From: Triplophysa rosa
Taxonomy: Eukaryota; Chordata; Actinopteri; Cypriniformes; Nemacheilidae
Length of the DNA stretch: 64,000 bases
NCBI RefSeq assembly: GCF_024868665.1
Contig: NC_079890.1
Location: 2,275,880-2,339,879 of the forward strand
Reading direction: 5' to 3'
Within the stretch, counting starts at the first letter, position 1. The number at the start of each line of letters is the position of its first letter. The notes below the pieces were generated by a model. That model was not told the origin of the DNA. It worked only from the letters and a program-made list of their open reading frames with translations, and made no database searches. The translations under genes were made by a program, and so were the position numbers. Shown here one piece after another: positions 30,433 to 42,710 of the stretch.

Positions 30433-31089
30433 TAATCCCAGAATAAACAAAAAATAATTGAACATAAAATAAAAAGTGAGTTGGATGTTTTTTTAACGAA
30501 TGATAGATTCTCCTCCCCTTAAATCTATTAAAACCTACAATGCCATTTAAAACATATTTTGTAGAATTCAATCAATGTTTTCTATTCACACATTTTAATG
30601 AACAAAAATCTGATCATACAATCTAAACGTTGTTTTTCGCAGGAATAAAACATTATTCTTGAGAAATAACATTTTAAAACACATTAAACTTAAGTCCATT
30701 TTAAAAATGTGTATCTTTACAAACAACATCACTCTTACAGTACGATCTAATGAAAAGGCATTGACGAGAAACAGTTGATGGGAATTCAAAAACACAGTGA
30801 AAATGAAGTAGTCTACCTATTGTGAAAGAACTAAATAAATAAAGCACAACAAAAACTAGTTGAAAAAAGTAATAAATTCAGAAATCTGAAAGATGTAAGA
30901 ATATGTTCCAAGCATTTCCCAACACAATTTTAGATCCCACATGTAGACATTTTACGAAAGTGATTCAGAAAAAAGATGAAATGAAACTAATTCTACGATA
31001 ACATCGTTGAAACATGACATCATCTCGGTCCTTTAGTGTTCAGAGACCCAAGCAAAAGGACATCCCGACGCGTGTTCAGTTTGGCTTCT

Positions 31090-34000
31090 TCATTGAAGGA
31101 CGAGCTCCCGGGTCTCGGGCAGTTTAAACGCCAGCAGTCCTCCGCAAACCAGCGCTGAGAAGGACATGATGATGGGGATGATCTTGGTGATGCTGACAAA
31201 CTTGCCGAAGATAAAACTGCTGATGATGGCTGCCAGTTTACAGGTGCCGTTCAGCACGCCGAACGCTGTCGCCCTGAGGACAGAAGTGAGCACACCAGAA
31301 TAAGAAAAGTGTTTTAAATAAGAAATGATCTAATACAATATCTAACAAATATAATGCTAGAAGACAACTACCGAGAAATGAATCAATTGCATGAGATGTC
31401 TTTCAGTGGTTTTACCTTTTGGAGGCGGGATAGAGCTCCACTGTGATCACCTCAATGCCGTTCCATGCGGCTGCGCAGGATGCGAAGAAGAGACACTGGA
31501 ACATGATGATAGAGCCTTGATTGAAGCACAGGAACAGAGAGAACGTACAGCCAGCAGAGACCATCATAGAGACCCCTGAAAACACCAACACACACATACA
31601 CAAATTTACAAATTTAACCAGGTAAAAAGTAACACGGATAGTCATTTCAATTTAACGTGCTTAACACATTTATTAGACTGGCACCCCGTGTAAAGGCCTT
31701 TGCACATACAGTCCGAAATTTTCGTATGCGTTTTTTCGTATTTGCCTCTGGTTTGTACGGTGTCTCTAAATTGTTATAAAACGCCTCTCAAAACGCTTGA
31801 TACGGATGCGAAAACGCAGAAAATCGAACCCGGTCCGAATTTTTTTATGACGGACGAAAATATCGGAGGCAGTGTGTAAATGTGATTGACACAACGTGAG
31901 GTCGTATTTATTTTTTAACGTGCGGAAATTTCGGACGCAAATTTCGGACTCAATGTGCAATGGGCTTAAGGCTTGTGTCACAGATGCCCTAAACTAACAG
32001 TATTGGTGATTCATAAAATCATTTTTATGTTTCTCTGGTAAATCCATCAGTGTGTGTAAGCTCTTTATTTACAGTAGTATTTCTAATACTAAAGTAGAAT
32101 TATTGTTGTTATCCATATTTTCAAACTGGCTTTTTGACAAGAAAAACTAAAATAGCATTTTGTTTTTATTCAGATGCCAATCACAGTTCTTTACTTGCAG
32201 TCCTTTATAGAAAAATAGGTCTGGTTGTATGTTGCGATAAATTAATTTCTGACTTCTGAGTGAAGTTAAATGTGCCGACTCAATATAAAAACGTGAATAA
32301 AGAATATGGAAAGGATTTCCTTACAAATTTTAATAAATAAATAAATGAAATGATGAAAATGAAAACCAGATTGATGATTTCATTAACTGTGCTGACAATA
32401 TGTGCCAAAATGGAAAATAAAATGAAATTATTTCAATTTCATCAATTTATTTAAATTAAGGGCAGGATCCCTTTTATAGTAATAAACCAAAATTTTTCAC
32501 ATTTTAATTGTTAAATTTAAAATGCATTTTGGTATGTTAATTGATAATGAAAGTGTTTGATGTTTTTATAAAAACGTATTATTAAAGTTATTTTAAACAA
32601 TTAATATACTGTAAGTTAATATAATGTTATGCATCACTCACCTATAATTTTAATTCTCCCTATTTTATCCATCAATAGACCAGCTAGGATGTTGCCTGGT
32701 AACACGGACAAACTGCCGAGGAAACTGACTAGATAGATCAAGATGTCATTTTCCTCCTGGAAGTTTAGATGGCAACCTTTTTTGGGGTGTAAAAACGTTG
32801 CATTTTCCAGTTTACAGTCAATGAACTTTGAATCTTCCCACAGATCTGTAAAATAAAGAAATAAAATATATATAAACGACAAAGAACAATACAAATAATA
32901 ATTCAAACACACAATGATATTAAAATGGTTGGAATTGCATGAATTGAGCACCTGTATTGTAGAAGACTGTGTTTTTAAGCGTGCAGTTTTCAAAAAAGGT
33001 TTCTGTCGATTTGATGTCTTCAAAATAACAGTTCTCAAAGAGCGAGTCCTCAAACTTTACATTTTTTATTTCGATGTTGACAAACCTGCATGGGATGAAC
33101 ATTTCTCCATTAGTCATTCATTTTATAAACATCCTATATTATTAAAGAAAGAGAAAGTTAAAAATTAAGTTGATAATCTGATCGCGTACCTGTCGTGAAT
33201 ATACTAGCCCTCTTTGTGAACCTGATTCTGCAGAGTGAAGTTGAAATGAAATCGCTCCACTTTCTCGCGATGGAAGATCTTGACATTAGACTCATATTCC
33301 TCATACTGAAGGTACTTGATTTGGTCAGGAAACCAAACTCCCAGCCCATAATAGCTGCACAATGGAAGATCAATGAATTATAAGCATATGTATGTGTAAA
33401 GTCATTACAGAACTCATTTGTGATTCAGAACTGTGTCATTTGGTGTCACCCTTGAGATGTCACCCATGGTAATGCATGAGTTTCTCACCTGAAGGCCATA
33501 GTGAACCAAACAATCGCAATGAACAAGCCGTGGAGTCTGAGATCTGGTGAAGCCAGAGACATCATGTTCTTCATGACCTTCCGGAACACAACACAATGAA
33601 AAGCTGCTTTATTGCAACAATAACTGTATATTTTTGGGGAGAAAATTGGACTTTTTCTAGTCCAGGATTTTGAGGAAGTACTGCGAGGGTGTAGCAAGGT
33701 AGTTTTAGGGTTTTTTGCACTATACCAAAATCGGTAGTATTCCAGCGTAAAATAACGAAATAATGGGAATTCGTACGTATTTTACAAGGTAGCTAATTCA
33801 TAAGAATTCCTACAATCTTATTCATTCGTTTTAGTCATAGACTATATAAAACATGGATGTGTCCGTGATGTCACCCATAGGTTTCTGAAGAGCTTTTTTG
33901 AAGCCTAAAGTGGGCGGAGCCGGCCGTCGTCGCCATCTTAGCAGCGCATCACTTCGTGTCACTCCCGAATAATTGAAAATGGGCAAACAGGTGGGACGTG

Positions 34001-37000
34001 GTTGGAGCTGAGGTGCCTGGTTGCTGAAACCACCTGTCACTCAAGTGGCCACGCCCTTAATTATGCAGAATTTGAAGGCTTAATATAATTTTAACGGATG
34101 AGTTATAAAAAAATTCACCCCCCTCACAGGCAAATTAGCTATATAGGCCAAAATCATTTTTTGTACCAGGCTGTAAACAAGTTTTTTTTATCTTGTAAAG
34201 TTGGGCAGTTTAAGGGCCTACTCACATTGTCCCAATCGAACCGCTCAGGGGAGCGTTTAACCCCTAAAGACTGGTGTGATTGACTAGTGTGAGTGCTCGT
34301 AACCACTATCGGGCGCGGTTCACTTTCTGTGCCCTGGCCTGGTTGGAAGAGGTAGGCTGGAGCGCGGTTTGGTTTGAAAAGGGGGCAGTGTGAGTGCAAA
34401 TCACGCCGGAGTGTGTCTGCACTCAGCCCGGCGATTCAAGCGTCCCAGTCGGTAGTCCAGCCGTCTTCCAGTCCAATGCAGCCGGTGTTCAGTCCAGTCC
34501 AGCAGCCGGTGTCCAGTCCGGTCCAGCAGCCGGCGTCCAGTCCAGTCCAGCCGGCATTCCAGCCGGCGTCCAGTCCAGCCCAGCCGGAATTCCAGCCGGC
34601 GTCCAATCCGGTTCAGCAGCCGGCTAACCGGCAGGCATCCCGGTCGGCAGTCTAGCCGACATTTCCCCAGCCGGCACTTTTTTTGTATGTACACTTGTTT
34701 ATTTGCTATTAAAAAAATAATAATTTATAAAAAATAAAAAAAGAACAATGTGAGCGAAGGCCAGCGGGGTAGTGGGGAGGGGGACAATCGCACTCGGGCA
34801 CAGTTGAGAGCAACCGGGATATATGTGAGTACGCCCTAACATGGGGCTGAATGAGATTCTGCTTTCTTTTGGAGCCAGTCTCTAGCGGCCAGTTGATGAA
34901 TTGCAGTTAAAGTAACTTCCGTGTTGTCTTCACAAGAGAGACCGGAAGGTTGCCGCTTGGTTTTAGTAAGATTTGCTTTCGCGCCTTTAAACATATCGGG
35001 AAAAAAATAGAGCCAATAATGTAAAATCGGTGTAAAATACCTGTTTGACCAGAGTCATATGTCTGACCATGAATCTCTGGAACGCAGTGCCAGTTTCACT
35101 CTGAATCTCTATGAACTCATCATCCTGGGTTAGAGGTGTTTTAATTTGAGAGACCTGAAAGAGAAGCATTTGACTTTATCAGATACATTCAATGACTAAA
35201 AAGAAACCCATATTCAGAAAAACCATGGCAGACTAAATCCAAAACTTTTCCCTGGTAGTACAGAGGCTTTAGGAGTTTAAACAAATACTTGAAAAACTCT
35301 CTCTGGTTCTCCTTTTGCCCTCCAGTTGGTGTCATGGACCTTTCTGAGGATCATCCAGGCCTCATCGTGTCTCGCGTTCTAAAAAAGACAAAATTGCTTT
35401 GAATAAAAGCATCCTCGTAATAGGCAGTAATGGGCAAAGGTCAATGCAAGACATGCTTTCTATATGACTAACTTCATAACATCTAAACTTTCAAAGTCGT
35501 TCAGTGATCAACACCCAGCACAGAAGGCTATCACCTGTATTACCTCCAGGAGAAATCGGGGACTTTCTGGCATAAACACAAGCCCAGCGAGAGCAGCCGC
35601 AGACGGGAGGAAGCAAACCAGCACGAACACCCTCCAGCTGTGGAACTGAAACTCTGTCCCCATACTGAAGCCCCAACCTACAACACAGAACATTCAGCAT
35701 TCCTCACCCTGACAACACACAATCTCACTACGAGCACTGTCGAAGGATCACTACCATAATGTGGGATGATTCCCCAGGCGGTGAAGGAAGCGTACAGGCC
35801 TCCCAGCATCCAGAAGAGACAGAGCCAGCTGAGATGTTCTCCTCTCTTATCCATCTGCAGGAACTCGGAGAAGTATGTGTACACGACGGGGATGGACCCT
35901 CCGATTCTGCGGGAGATCGTGAGAGTGCTCTGATGTCCATAAACGCATGAAGTGTACATTGGTGTGCTTGGTCATGCTTTGAACGTCTTACCCGATTCCT
36001 GAACAGAGTCTGAAGAAGATGAAGAAGCCGTAGCCCTGGGCGAAGCAGGACAGGAAGGAGAAGATGCTGTTGATGGCCAGAGCGTAGAGTAAACACTGCC
36101 GTCGACCCAGTTTATCAGCCAGACCGCCCCACACCACAGCGCCAACCATCATGCCCACGTACACAATTAAACCTGAACCGTGAAATAACAACACAACAGG
36201 TTTCCATTGACAGTCATAGCTCTTGTGACAACATGCCCCGGTAACTCCCTCCTAACTCTCTTTCAGTCTCTCTTGCCTTCCCTCACAGTTCTGACACTCA
36301 CACAAACACACACTCTCTCACAAACAATTTATTAGAGAATGGGATGAGAGATTATCAAGCACGTGGCAGGGATTGTAAACCCCCCGTGGATTACACACAG
36401 TGCCAGACAGCAGGTACTTTTCATCCCTAATTGAAACTTTTCCTGCTTCTCTCTCACTACGGCACGCAACACAAGCTGTTCAGATTTACCTTGTGGTGTC
36501 ATTCATTCTTCTGGCACCTGCGGGGTGTTCAAATATATAGTAACATGGTCTTAGATTTGTATAAGGGGGAGAGCAATGTGGTATTGAGAGAAAGATTCCC
36601 ATTTATTTAATGTACTCCTTACATGCAACGTAACAAATAGAGATAAAAATAAGATCTTGTATCATACCCGTAAGCACTGACACTCTCTACATCACTCACC
36701 CAGCATGCCCTTATCAGCATTGGAGAGGCACATATCCTTCTCAGCGCTGGGCAGCACGAAGCCCACTACGAAGCACTCCACCCCATCAGCCATAAGGGCC
36801 AAACCTAGCACCGTGAAGAGGGTCCACTGGAAACGCCCGTGACCGCAGTCTTCCATGATGGTCTCGTATTGCTCCGCCAACGTCTCCTCTTCGGCCTCTG
36901 CAGCCATCCTGGCCTTCATTCTCGCCTCCCTCCGCGCGGCTCTCCGGGCCTCCTTGATCTCATCCGGGTGCGGGACGCCCTGGTATTCACCCTCGTACAT

Positions 37001-37159
37001 TTGATCGTCTTCATCGTTGCCCTCGGTGACATCACTGGCAGCATCTTCCTCCTGAGGAGGGTAGTCAGTCTGATAGGGGTAGCCATCATCTCCTCCCTCT
37101 CCATATGTGGGGTAGGTTTCTCTCTGCTGGTTTATGTTGTTCTGGTAAGGGTCGTCCAT
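31090..37159 (-). CDS. sv2b: Synaptic vesicle glycoprotein 2B, with an in-frame TAG
   Basis: Twelve-helix MFS-type protein of synaptic vesicles. Minus-strand exons: 37159-36700, 36172-35992, 35906-35755, 35677-35544, 35378-35289, 35154-35041, 33577-33489, 33354-33190, 33085-32952, 32845-32642, 31575-31416, 31273-31090. Sum 2067 nt, 688 residues (human SV2B 683). Features: acidic N-terminus with SDVTEGNDEDD; ECGHGRFQW before helix 1; LADKLGRR loop; PESPRFLLE after helix 6; the luminal pentapeptide-like repeat FENCYFEDI...FFENCTL; LIYLVSFLGSLSVLPGN; C-terminal LPETRE. SV2B rather than SV2A or SV2C is supported by the MDD start, by length and by synteny with AKAP13, MESP and ANPEP. Codon 457 (33204-33206) is TAG, after ...NQVHKEG. 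Both flanking exons stay in frame. An acceptor-like site at 37179-37180 suggests a separate 5' UTR exon. Confidence 0.93.
31692..31967. mobile_element. MITE in sv2b intron
   Basis: Ends are inverted: TAAAGGCCTTTGCACATACA on the left, and the right end read backwards is TAAGCCCATTGCACATTGAG; both continue GTCCGAAATTT. No coding capacity. The rest of this intron (31968-32641) is AT-rich with nothing recognisable. Confidence 0.75.
33204..33206 (-). other. sv2b: In-frame TAG in sv2b exon 8
   Basis: Reading minus strand: AAA GAG GGC TAG TAT ATT CAC GAC AG, then intron, then G TTT GTC AAC. The frame is fixed by homology on both sides (NFTLQNQVH before; DRFVNIEIKN and FEDSLFENCYFEDI after). SV2A has Gln at the matching place, so CAG to TAG is the simplest change. 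It would remove the rest of the luminal domain and helices 8-12, and several exon junctions lie downstream, so decay of the mRNA is expected. Confidence 0.85.
34210..34845. mobile_element. Non-autonomous element carrying a minisatellite
   Basis: Inverted ends of about 15 bp (AGGGC.TACTCACAT). The core from about 34440 to 34660 is a GC-rich tandem array. It contains no transposase and seems to have inserted into an older repeat. Confidence 0.6.
34440..34660. repeat. Minisatellite of 'CCAGTCCAGCAGCCGG' words
   Basis: Imperfect tandem units of roughly 20-26 bp built of CCAGTCCAG, CAGCCGG and CGTC. The open frames across it encode Ser/Pro/Val/Gln repeats and are by-products of the array. Confidence 0.85.
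36173..36699 (-). other. First coding intron of sv2b
   Basis: 527 nt between the N-terminal exon and exon 2. Nothing recognisable beyond splice signals. Confidence 0.6.
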
Positions 37160-37179
37160 TTTGGGGATATGTTATGTTC

Positions 37180-38660
37180 TGGCAGATGAAACAAGCTAAA
37201 TTTGCATAATCCACAGTAGCTTTTTCGTTGTTGGCGAAACGTACAGATCCCAAGCAAAAGATGAATATTTAAAACTCTCAATTGCCCTTTTTTAGGATAA
37301 AGCCTCAATATTTATGTTGACATTGAGTTTCCTTGTAGTTGGTTCTACACAAGATCACATGATGCACCTGCAAGAACAGTGAGGGATATTTAAAGTGCAA
37401 ATGTTTTACACCTTAATAAACCAAAGGACCCACAAACGTACCCTGGTCTATAGTTTGACCATGGTTAAACTGTGGTTATATGAATGCAATACAACAAAAC
37501 ACTCTAAAGCCAAATTAGTTGACTTGACCAGAAATTTGTGTGTACACCCGTTGCCGTTTTTGCACAAAGTGAAACTAATTGGGTTAAGTGGTATTAACAT
37601 GAAATCTTGATGCATAGAGAAACCAGCTTCACTCAAAATCATTAGTTCACATCAAACATTTCTTCTCTACACTGACCTTATGGTACTCAATCGTAGAAAA
37701 AATTAGAGTATTAAATGGAAACCATGACTGAATTATGACGTGATTCTGCACATAAATACACATCAAACTCTCATTTAGAGATTAATTATTCTCTCCACAA
37801 CATGTTGAACAGACCCCATCAGTTCTTATTCTTTGACCTTAAAGGATCAATACTATTTAGACGCAAGGGATTATGGGTATTACTCATGGCATTTTATACT
37901 AAAACTTTTGAGTGTTGTGAAATTATGTTTTCCTGGATTTGTTTGGTTTAATTGAAATATATATATATTTTTTAAAACAAAACACTACACGTAATGTTTA
38001 GTCCTAATAACTGTAAATGCAAAGACAAATTTAGCGTTTGCAGTTACTTAATTTTTACTTTAATAAAACCACACATGAAAAAGTAGGGTAGTATATTATA
38101 TTACTTACTATTGTACACTGCAGAAAATTCTGTATAAAAAATCTTGTAAAAAACGGTAATATTCCAGCAGCTGGAGTGTCAGAAAGAAACAAAATCATTT
38201 TTTGTAAAGTAAAATTAACGTTTTTCATGTTATTGTACACTTGACTTGTAAAGTTGCAGGATATTTCTGTAATTTGTTTTTTTAACCGCATTTCACAAAA
38301 CATGAAAATTCTGTAAACTAAAAAATGAAAATTCCATTTTGTTATTATATCATTTACAAATTATGGTCTTTACAGTCTTCTTTAAGATATTAAAATAATA
38401 AAGCACACTGTAAAAAAAATACAATTTTCACACTGTTATTTTTATACAGATTTTTCATGTAAACTGTAAGAACTGTAGTTTTACGTATTTTTTAAATTTC
38501 AAAACCATCAAACTACAGAAAAAGACTGCAAACTGACAAGAAAAATATGAGAAACTATTGATTTTACATGACAAAACTGTGATTTTATTGTATTTTACTG
38601 GAGCCCCAGCTGCCGGAAAATTACAGTTTTTTTTTTTTACGGATTTTGACTAGTTCATTA
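37180..38660. other. Upstream of sv2b coding start
   Basis: Non-coding, AT-rich. About 38090-38640 contains repeated 'ctgtaaaa' and 'acagaaaa' words suggesting an old palindromic repeat. No 5' UTR exon of sv2b was located with confidence. Confidence 0.35.
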
Positions 38661-38668
38661 ATTTTCTG

Positions 38669-38815
38669 CAGGGGTCCCCAAACGTCGTTGTCCTGCAGAG
38701 TTTAGCTCCATCCTGCCTCAACACACCTGATCAGCTGGTTTAGGTGTGTTTGATTAGGGTCGAAGCTAAACTCTGCAGGACACCGGCCCTCCAGGACCGA
38801 ACCCGAGGACCCCTG
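38669..38815. mobile_element. Short palindromic MITE with CAGGGGTCC termini
   Basis: 147 bp beginning CAGGGGTCCCC and ending GGACCCCTG. Inner arms are 'gtcctgcagagtttagctcc' against 'gaagctaaactctgcaggac'. The CAGGGG ends resemble hAT elements. Flanking 8-mers attttctg and atttaatt match only partly. Confidence 0.75.
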
Positions 38816-41727
38816 ATTTAATTCTACAGAGGACTATAGTTGTAACAGAACGGGCAACAGGAACACGGACGAGGATTGAACTTAAAAACACTTTAATAAA
38901 CAGAAAAGGAATAAACTGGAGTAAATCCCATTGACCGATAACATACGTTTACACTTAAGACTAGACAAAGGTACAGGGAGCACATGAGTGAATATACACA
39001 GTTCTGATGATGAGACTGATGACTGGCAGGTGAGGAACGTGGAGGATGATGGGGGATGTAGTCCAAGGGGGAAACACGGGGAGAAAAAGAGGGAAACCGT
39101 GACAATAGTATACTATAGTATAATTACTCTAATATGCTACAGCATGTTTTACTATATTAGTAAATATGTTATGTTTCAGTATTTTTTTCATGTGGGTGGG
39201 TTAATATTACTTTAGGGACATGCAGGTAAACAAGAGTCTGATACTTTGAAACAAGGTGATTATAAAATATCAGAGACCTTGCATCTTATTCTTTTATTGT
39301 AAACTCAATAAATGTATGTTTAGCAGCAATGTTTGTCTGTATCTATGATACACTAATAATACACTACTATACAGAAAAATATCGTCATGCATAATGACAT
39401 GACATTACAAATGAAAGCTGCGATTTAATCCATTTTAAAACCATCTGAATTGTATTCTGCGTGATGACTCCCAGATGACCGGATTTAATTTGGTGTGTGA
39501 TAAATGTCTCAATATGAAAAATAAAAGTAATTTGCCTGTCGCTTTATCTGTAAAGCATGCAGCTAAGATCAATAAGATTCAGAACCTTGAATGCACTGTA
39601 AGTTGCTTTGGATAAAGCACAAATCCACAAATCAATCAATAGCTTCTAGTTTGTCAAATACAGTATAGATACAGATATTACTCCATAATTTCATAGAGCG
39701 TGTCAATGCATAAAAGGCGTTTCAGCATTAAATACAAACAATTCTGCTTTGCCCGAATATTAAATGCGGTTGAAAAGAGATTACAGAGCTCTATGTTCAC
39801 TCAATGTCCTATCTAAACCTGGTCATCATGATGCTCCCAGATGGCCATTATGTAACTTTAGACTGACTGTGGCAATAAATCCAAAAGACAAACTGTAACC
39901 AAAAGCCTTCACGCAGACTCTTACTGGACTGGATTGATATGTATGCATTTACAAAATATTTTTGAATTGCCATATAGGCAAATATATAAGTTCAGTCTTG
40001 ACAATATCAACTACACAATTATGTCAAACACAACATTATCACATTATTATCAAGATGCCCCGCCAACACGAATGATTAGAAAGGTCTAATAAGAAGTGAC
40101 TCCTAGTCAGGTGACATGTCCATATGTCGGCCGAAAGTACACATGGTGTGGGCGTGTCTTTTGTGATGTCACTGGGAGGAGATGACACCTAATGGAGGGC
40201 AACTCTGAAGGGCACGTTTGCTTAAGCATGTCACCTGTAAACCACCACGAAGCCTGCTGTCTGTTACAGAGAGCATATCACCTTTTAAACCTATGTGATG
40301 TCAAATTATACTTCATTCAATTCTCTCACATGAAGTGTCACAGCATGGAGGCAATAATAATTATTTACTTTTGGAACAAAAAATATATTCTTTTTTCTGA
40401 AGACTCGTGTTACCTTTTGTTAGCGTAATAAATTGGATTTAATTTAGTTTAATTTTCTTTCCTATTTGTTGTATTGTGCTGTAGCATTTTGATATGTAAG
40501 CACCAGTGATACCCTTAACTTAAATTGTTTTATTTTGTTATTAATACAACATTTGCAAAATTCTCATTGTTATATTCACATATAAAAATTCTCAGGTTTG
40601 TTTCTCTTTCATTGCTTGTAATCTCTCTGGAGACCAGACAGAGCCAAAATGTCAATGGCTATACAAATCAGCAAACAATCTGTGTTGGTCATCCTAAAAT
40701 GGAACATGTCATGGCTTGGGACATTTCGAACCAGTATAGATCCATTACATTTACTTGTGCAGTTGTGTCATTTAAAAGTTACTACTAATCTTTACTATCT
40801 AATCTGTGTAAATTGCGATTTTTTAACGTTTTGAAATAAATAGTTCATTAAATATATATATTTTTGAGGATGACAAAATTGGACTTTATAACATAAAAAA
40901 CAAGTGCAATGTTTATTAGGCATAATTTCAAAGCAAAGACATTGAATGCAATTTCGAAATACATTTAAAGTGAACTTGCAGTAACTTACCAGAATCGAAA
41001 TTCCTCTTTTTATAATGTTAAAGAAAGCGTAAAAGAAAGAAAACAATCCAAAGGAGAACCCTGGCAGAGAGTTTCAGAAACCGTCCATGTCACCTTAACA
41101 GGATGCTGTTGCACAGAGCAGGGGATTATGGGTCGACCCCATGAGTACTGTTCATCCTGATGGAATCTCCCTACGCTTCGTGCTGCAGGCCAAATGGTAG
41201 AGTCCACATTCCGTCTAAACATACCTGATGTTATAGAGTATGTCTTGGGGGGTGCATGTGGGGATGGAGGGTTTCTAGTGATGCCATACTAAAGGTTATA
41301 TGTACCATTGATAGAAAATGATAAATTGCTCGTGGTCAACAACAGACATATCTTTCTGTATTACTGACAGAGTTAGTACACAAATAAATACATAAATGCG
41401 TTCCTTCCGAACAACATCAAATGCAGAAAGTTGCTCATTCAGCTTCAAATATCTTTAATAAAGATTGCATGCAGCGGGACAGTATTAGAGAGAGAGGGTG
41501 GATGTTTTGCACAGAGTAAAGCTGCCTAATCCCACAGCCAGTAATTCTACTGCAAAGAGGATTAGCTCCACCCCAGCAGAACCATTGGCTATATTTAGAT
41601 CACATAGATTCCCCGTTTTTGCCCCGCCCCTTTTCTCTCCTCTCCCATTAATTCGGCTAAATTTGACAAACAGGCAGAATTTGTACCTGGACTGAATCTT
41701 TGGTTGGACTATAGCGGAACAATAGTC
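38816..41727. other. Non-coding region between sv2b and akap13
   Basis: AT-rich. About 39540-39620 has 'gcactgtaagttgctttgga', like the common 3' tail of fish SINE or DNA repeats. No exon or RNA gene was recognised. Confidence 0.4.
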
Positions 41728-41978
41728 CAGTGGTTCTCAAACTGGGGGCCATGGTCCCCCGGGGGGCCCGAAGATGGATCCAGGGGGCCACAGATTTTGT
41801 GATATTTTATGAAATATAGAAATGTATCATAAATTTTATGTGATCAAACATCAGAAACATAAGTTGAATATGTTTTTTATTGTAAATTTAAGATTACAAG
41901 TCTTTATTTGGGGGGGCACAAAGCGATGCACACCCTACACAAAGGGGGCCTTACAATGAAGAAGTTTGAGAACCACTG
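41728..41978. mobile_element. MITE with CAGTGGTTCTCAAAC termini (hAT-type)
   Basis: 251 bp with perfect 15-bp inverted ends, CAGTGGTTCTCAAAC and GTTTGAGAACCACTG. Flanking 8-mers are caatagtc and ctatagtc (7 of 8 identical). Subterminal runs of G ('gggggcc') are on both sides. Confidence 0.85.
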
Positions 41979-42439
41979 CTATAGTCTATCATTATAAAAT
42001 TCAGATTTTTTTATTCAACATTATATTTTTCAAGTTGCCATGAAGCTCCTCACAAATTTCTCTGAAATATTTAGCATGATAAACAGTAACTCTATAATCT
42101 GTTAATAATCTTTTAATGTGCAAATTATTTAAGCGGTCTCAGGTTTGTGTCTGTACAGTATTTTTATAAATCAAATCATTCTTAAATAGGAATAATTGCA
42201 TATTAAATATGTTTTTGTATTATATTCCTGCTGAAACAAATAATGGAATCAGCCATTTTTATCACATTGATGGGAATTGTGTTGGTTTTAATAGAAACAA
42301 TAATGGTATCTATGGTTCTGGTAATGGTTTTTGTTATGTGGCAGATGGGATCCAATGAAACGCCATTAAATTCTACTGGAATAAAGGGCAAACACTCTAC
42401 AAAAAGGACATTTGGTTTAGACAAACAGCTGATGGTTCA

Positions 42440-42710
42440 TTATCTGTAATGGACATCAAAATTGACTTCCAAGGGGGCCTCAGGATGACGAATCATTTAA
42501 ATTTAGAGAAAATATGCAGTGAAATATTTTAAAACAACTAAAAACCAAGGTATTTCTTATTATATATCAATTTTTATATTGAATAAGCACTTTTTATTAT
42601 CAAACATATTCTTTTATTGGTGAGTTTTTGTGAGCAGGAGGGGGGCCTTTGAAAATAGTTAAATACAGTGGGGGACCTTAGAGTGAAAAAGGTTGAGAAC
42701 CCCTGCATTA
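42440..42710. mobile_element. Related MITE fragment
   Basis: Carries 'ccaagggggcctcagg', 'ggaggggggcctttga' and a right end 'ggttgagaacccctgca', like the element at 41728-41978. A left terminus was not found. Confidence 0.5.

Larger units (their letters stand above)
33578..35040 (-). other. Large sv2b intron filled by nested repeats
   Basis: 33830-34205 and about 34846-34975 look like two halves of one dispersed fish repeat ('agactatataaaacatggat' at the left; 'ggagccagtctctagcggcc' at the right). Between them sits an element of about 630 bp with outer inverted ends AGGGCCTACTCACAT and AGGGCGTACTCACAT (right end read on the minus strand). Confidence 0.6.

Noticed and set aside
30595..30795. 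Small minus-strand frame downstream of sv2b
   Set aside because: Lies in the presumed sv2b 3' UTR, is AT-rich and shows no family features.
34440..34660. CRISPR-like repeat array
   Set aside because: Units are variable and have no constant repeat with unique spacers; the host is a vertebrate.
34374..34694. Proline/serine/glutamine-rich open frames on both strands
   Set aside because: Products of the minisatellite array; repeated sequence keeps several frames open.
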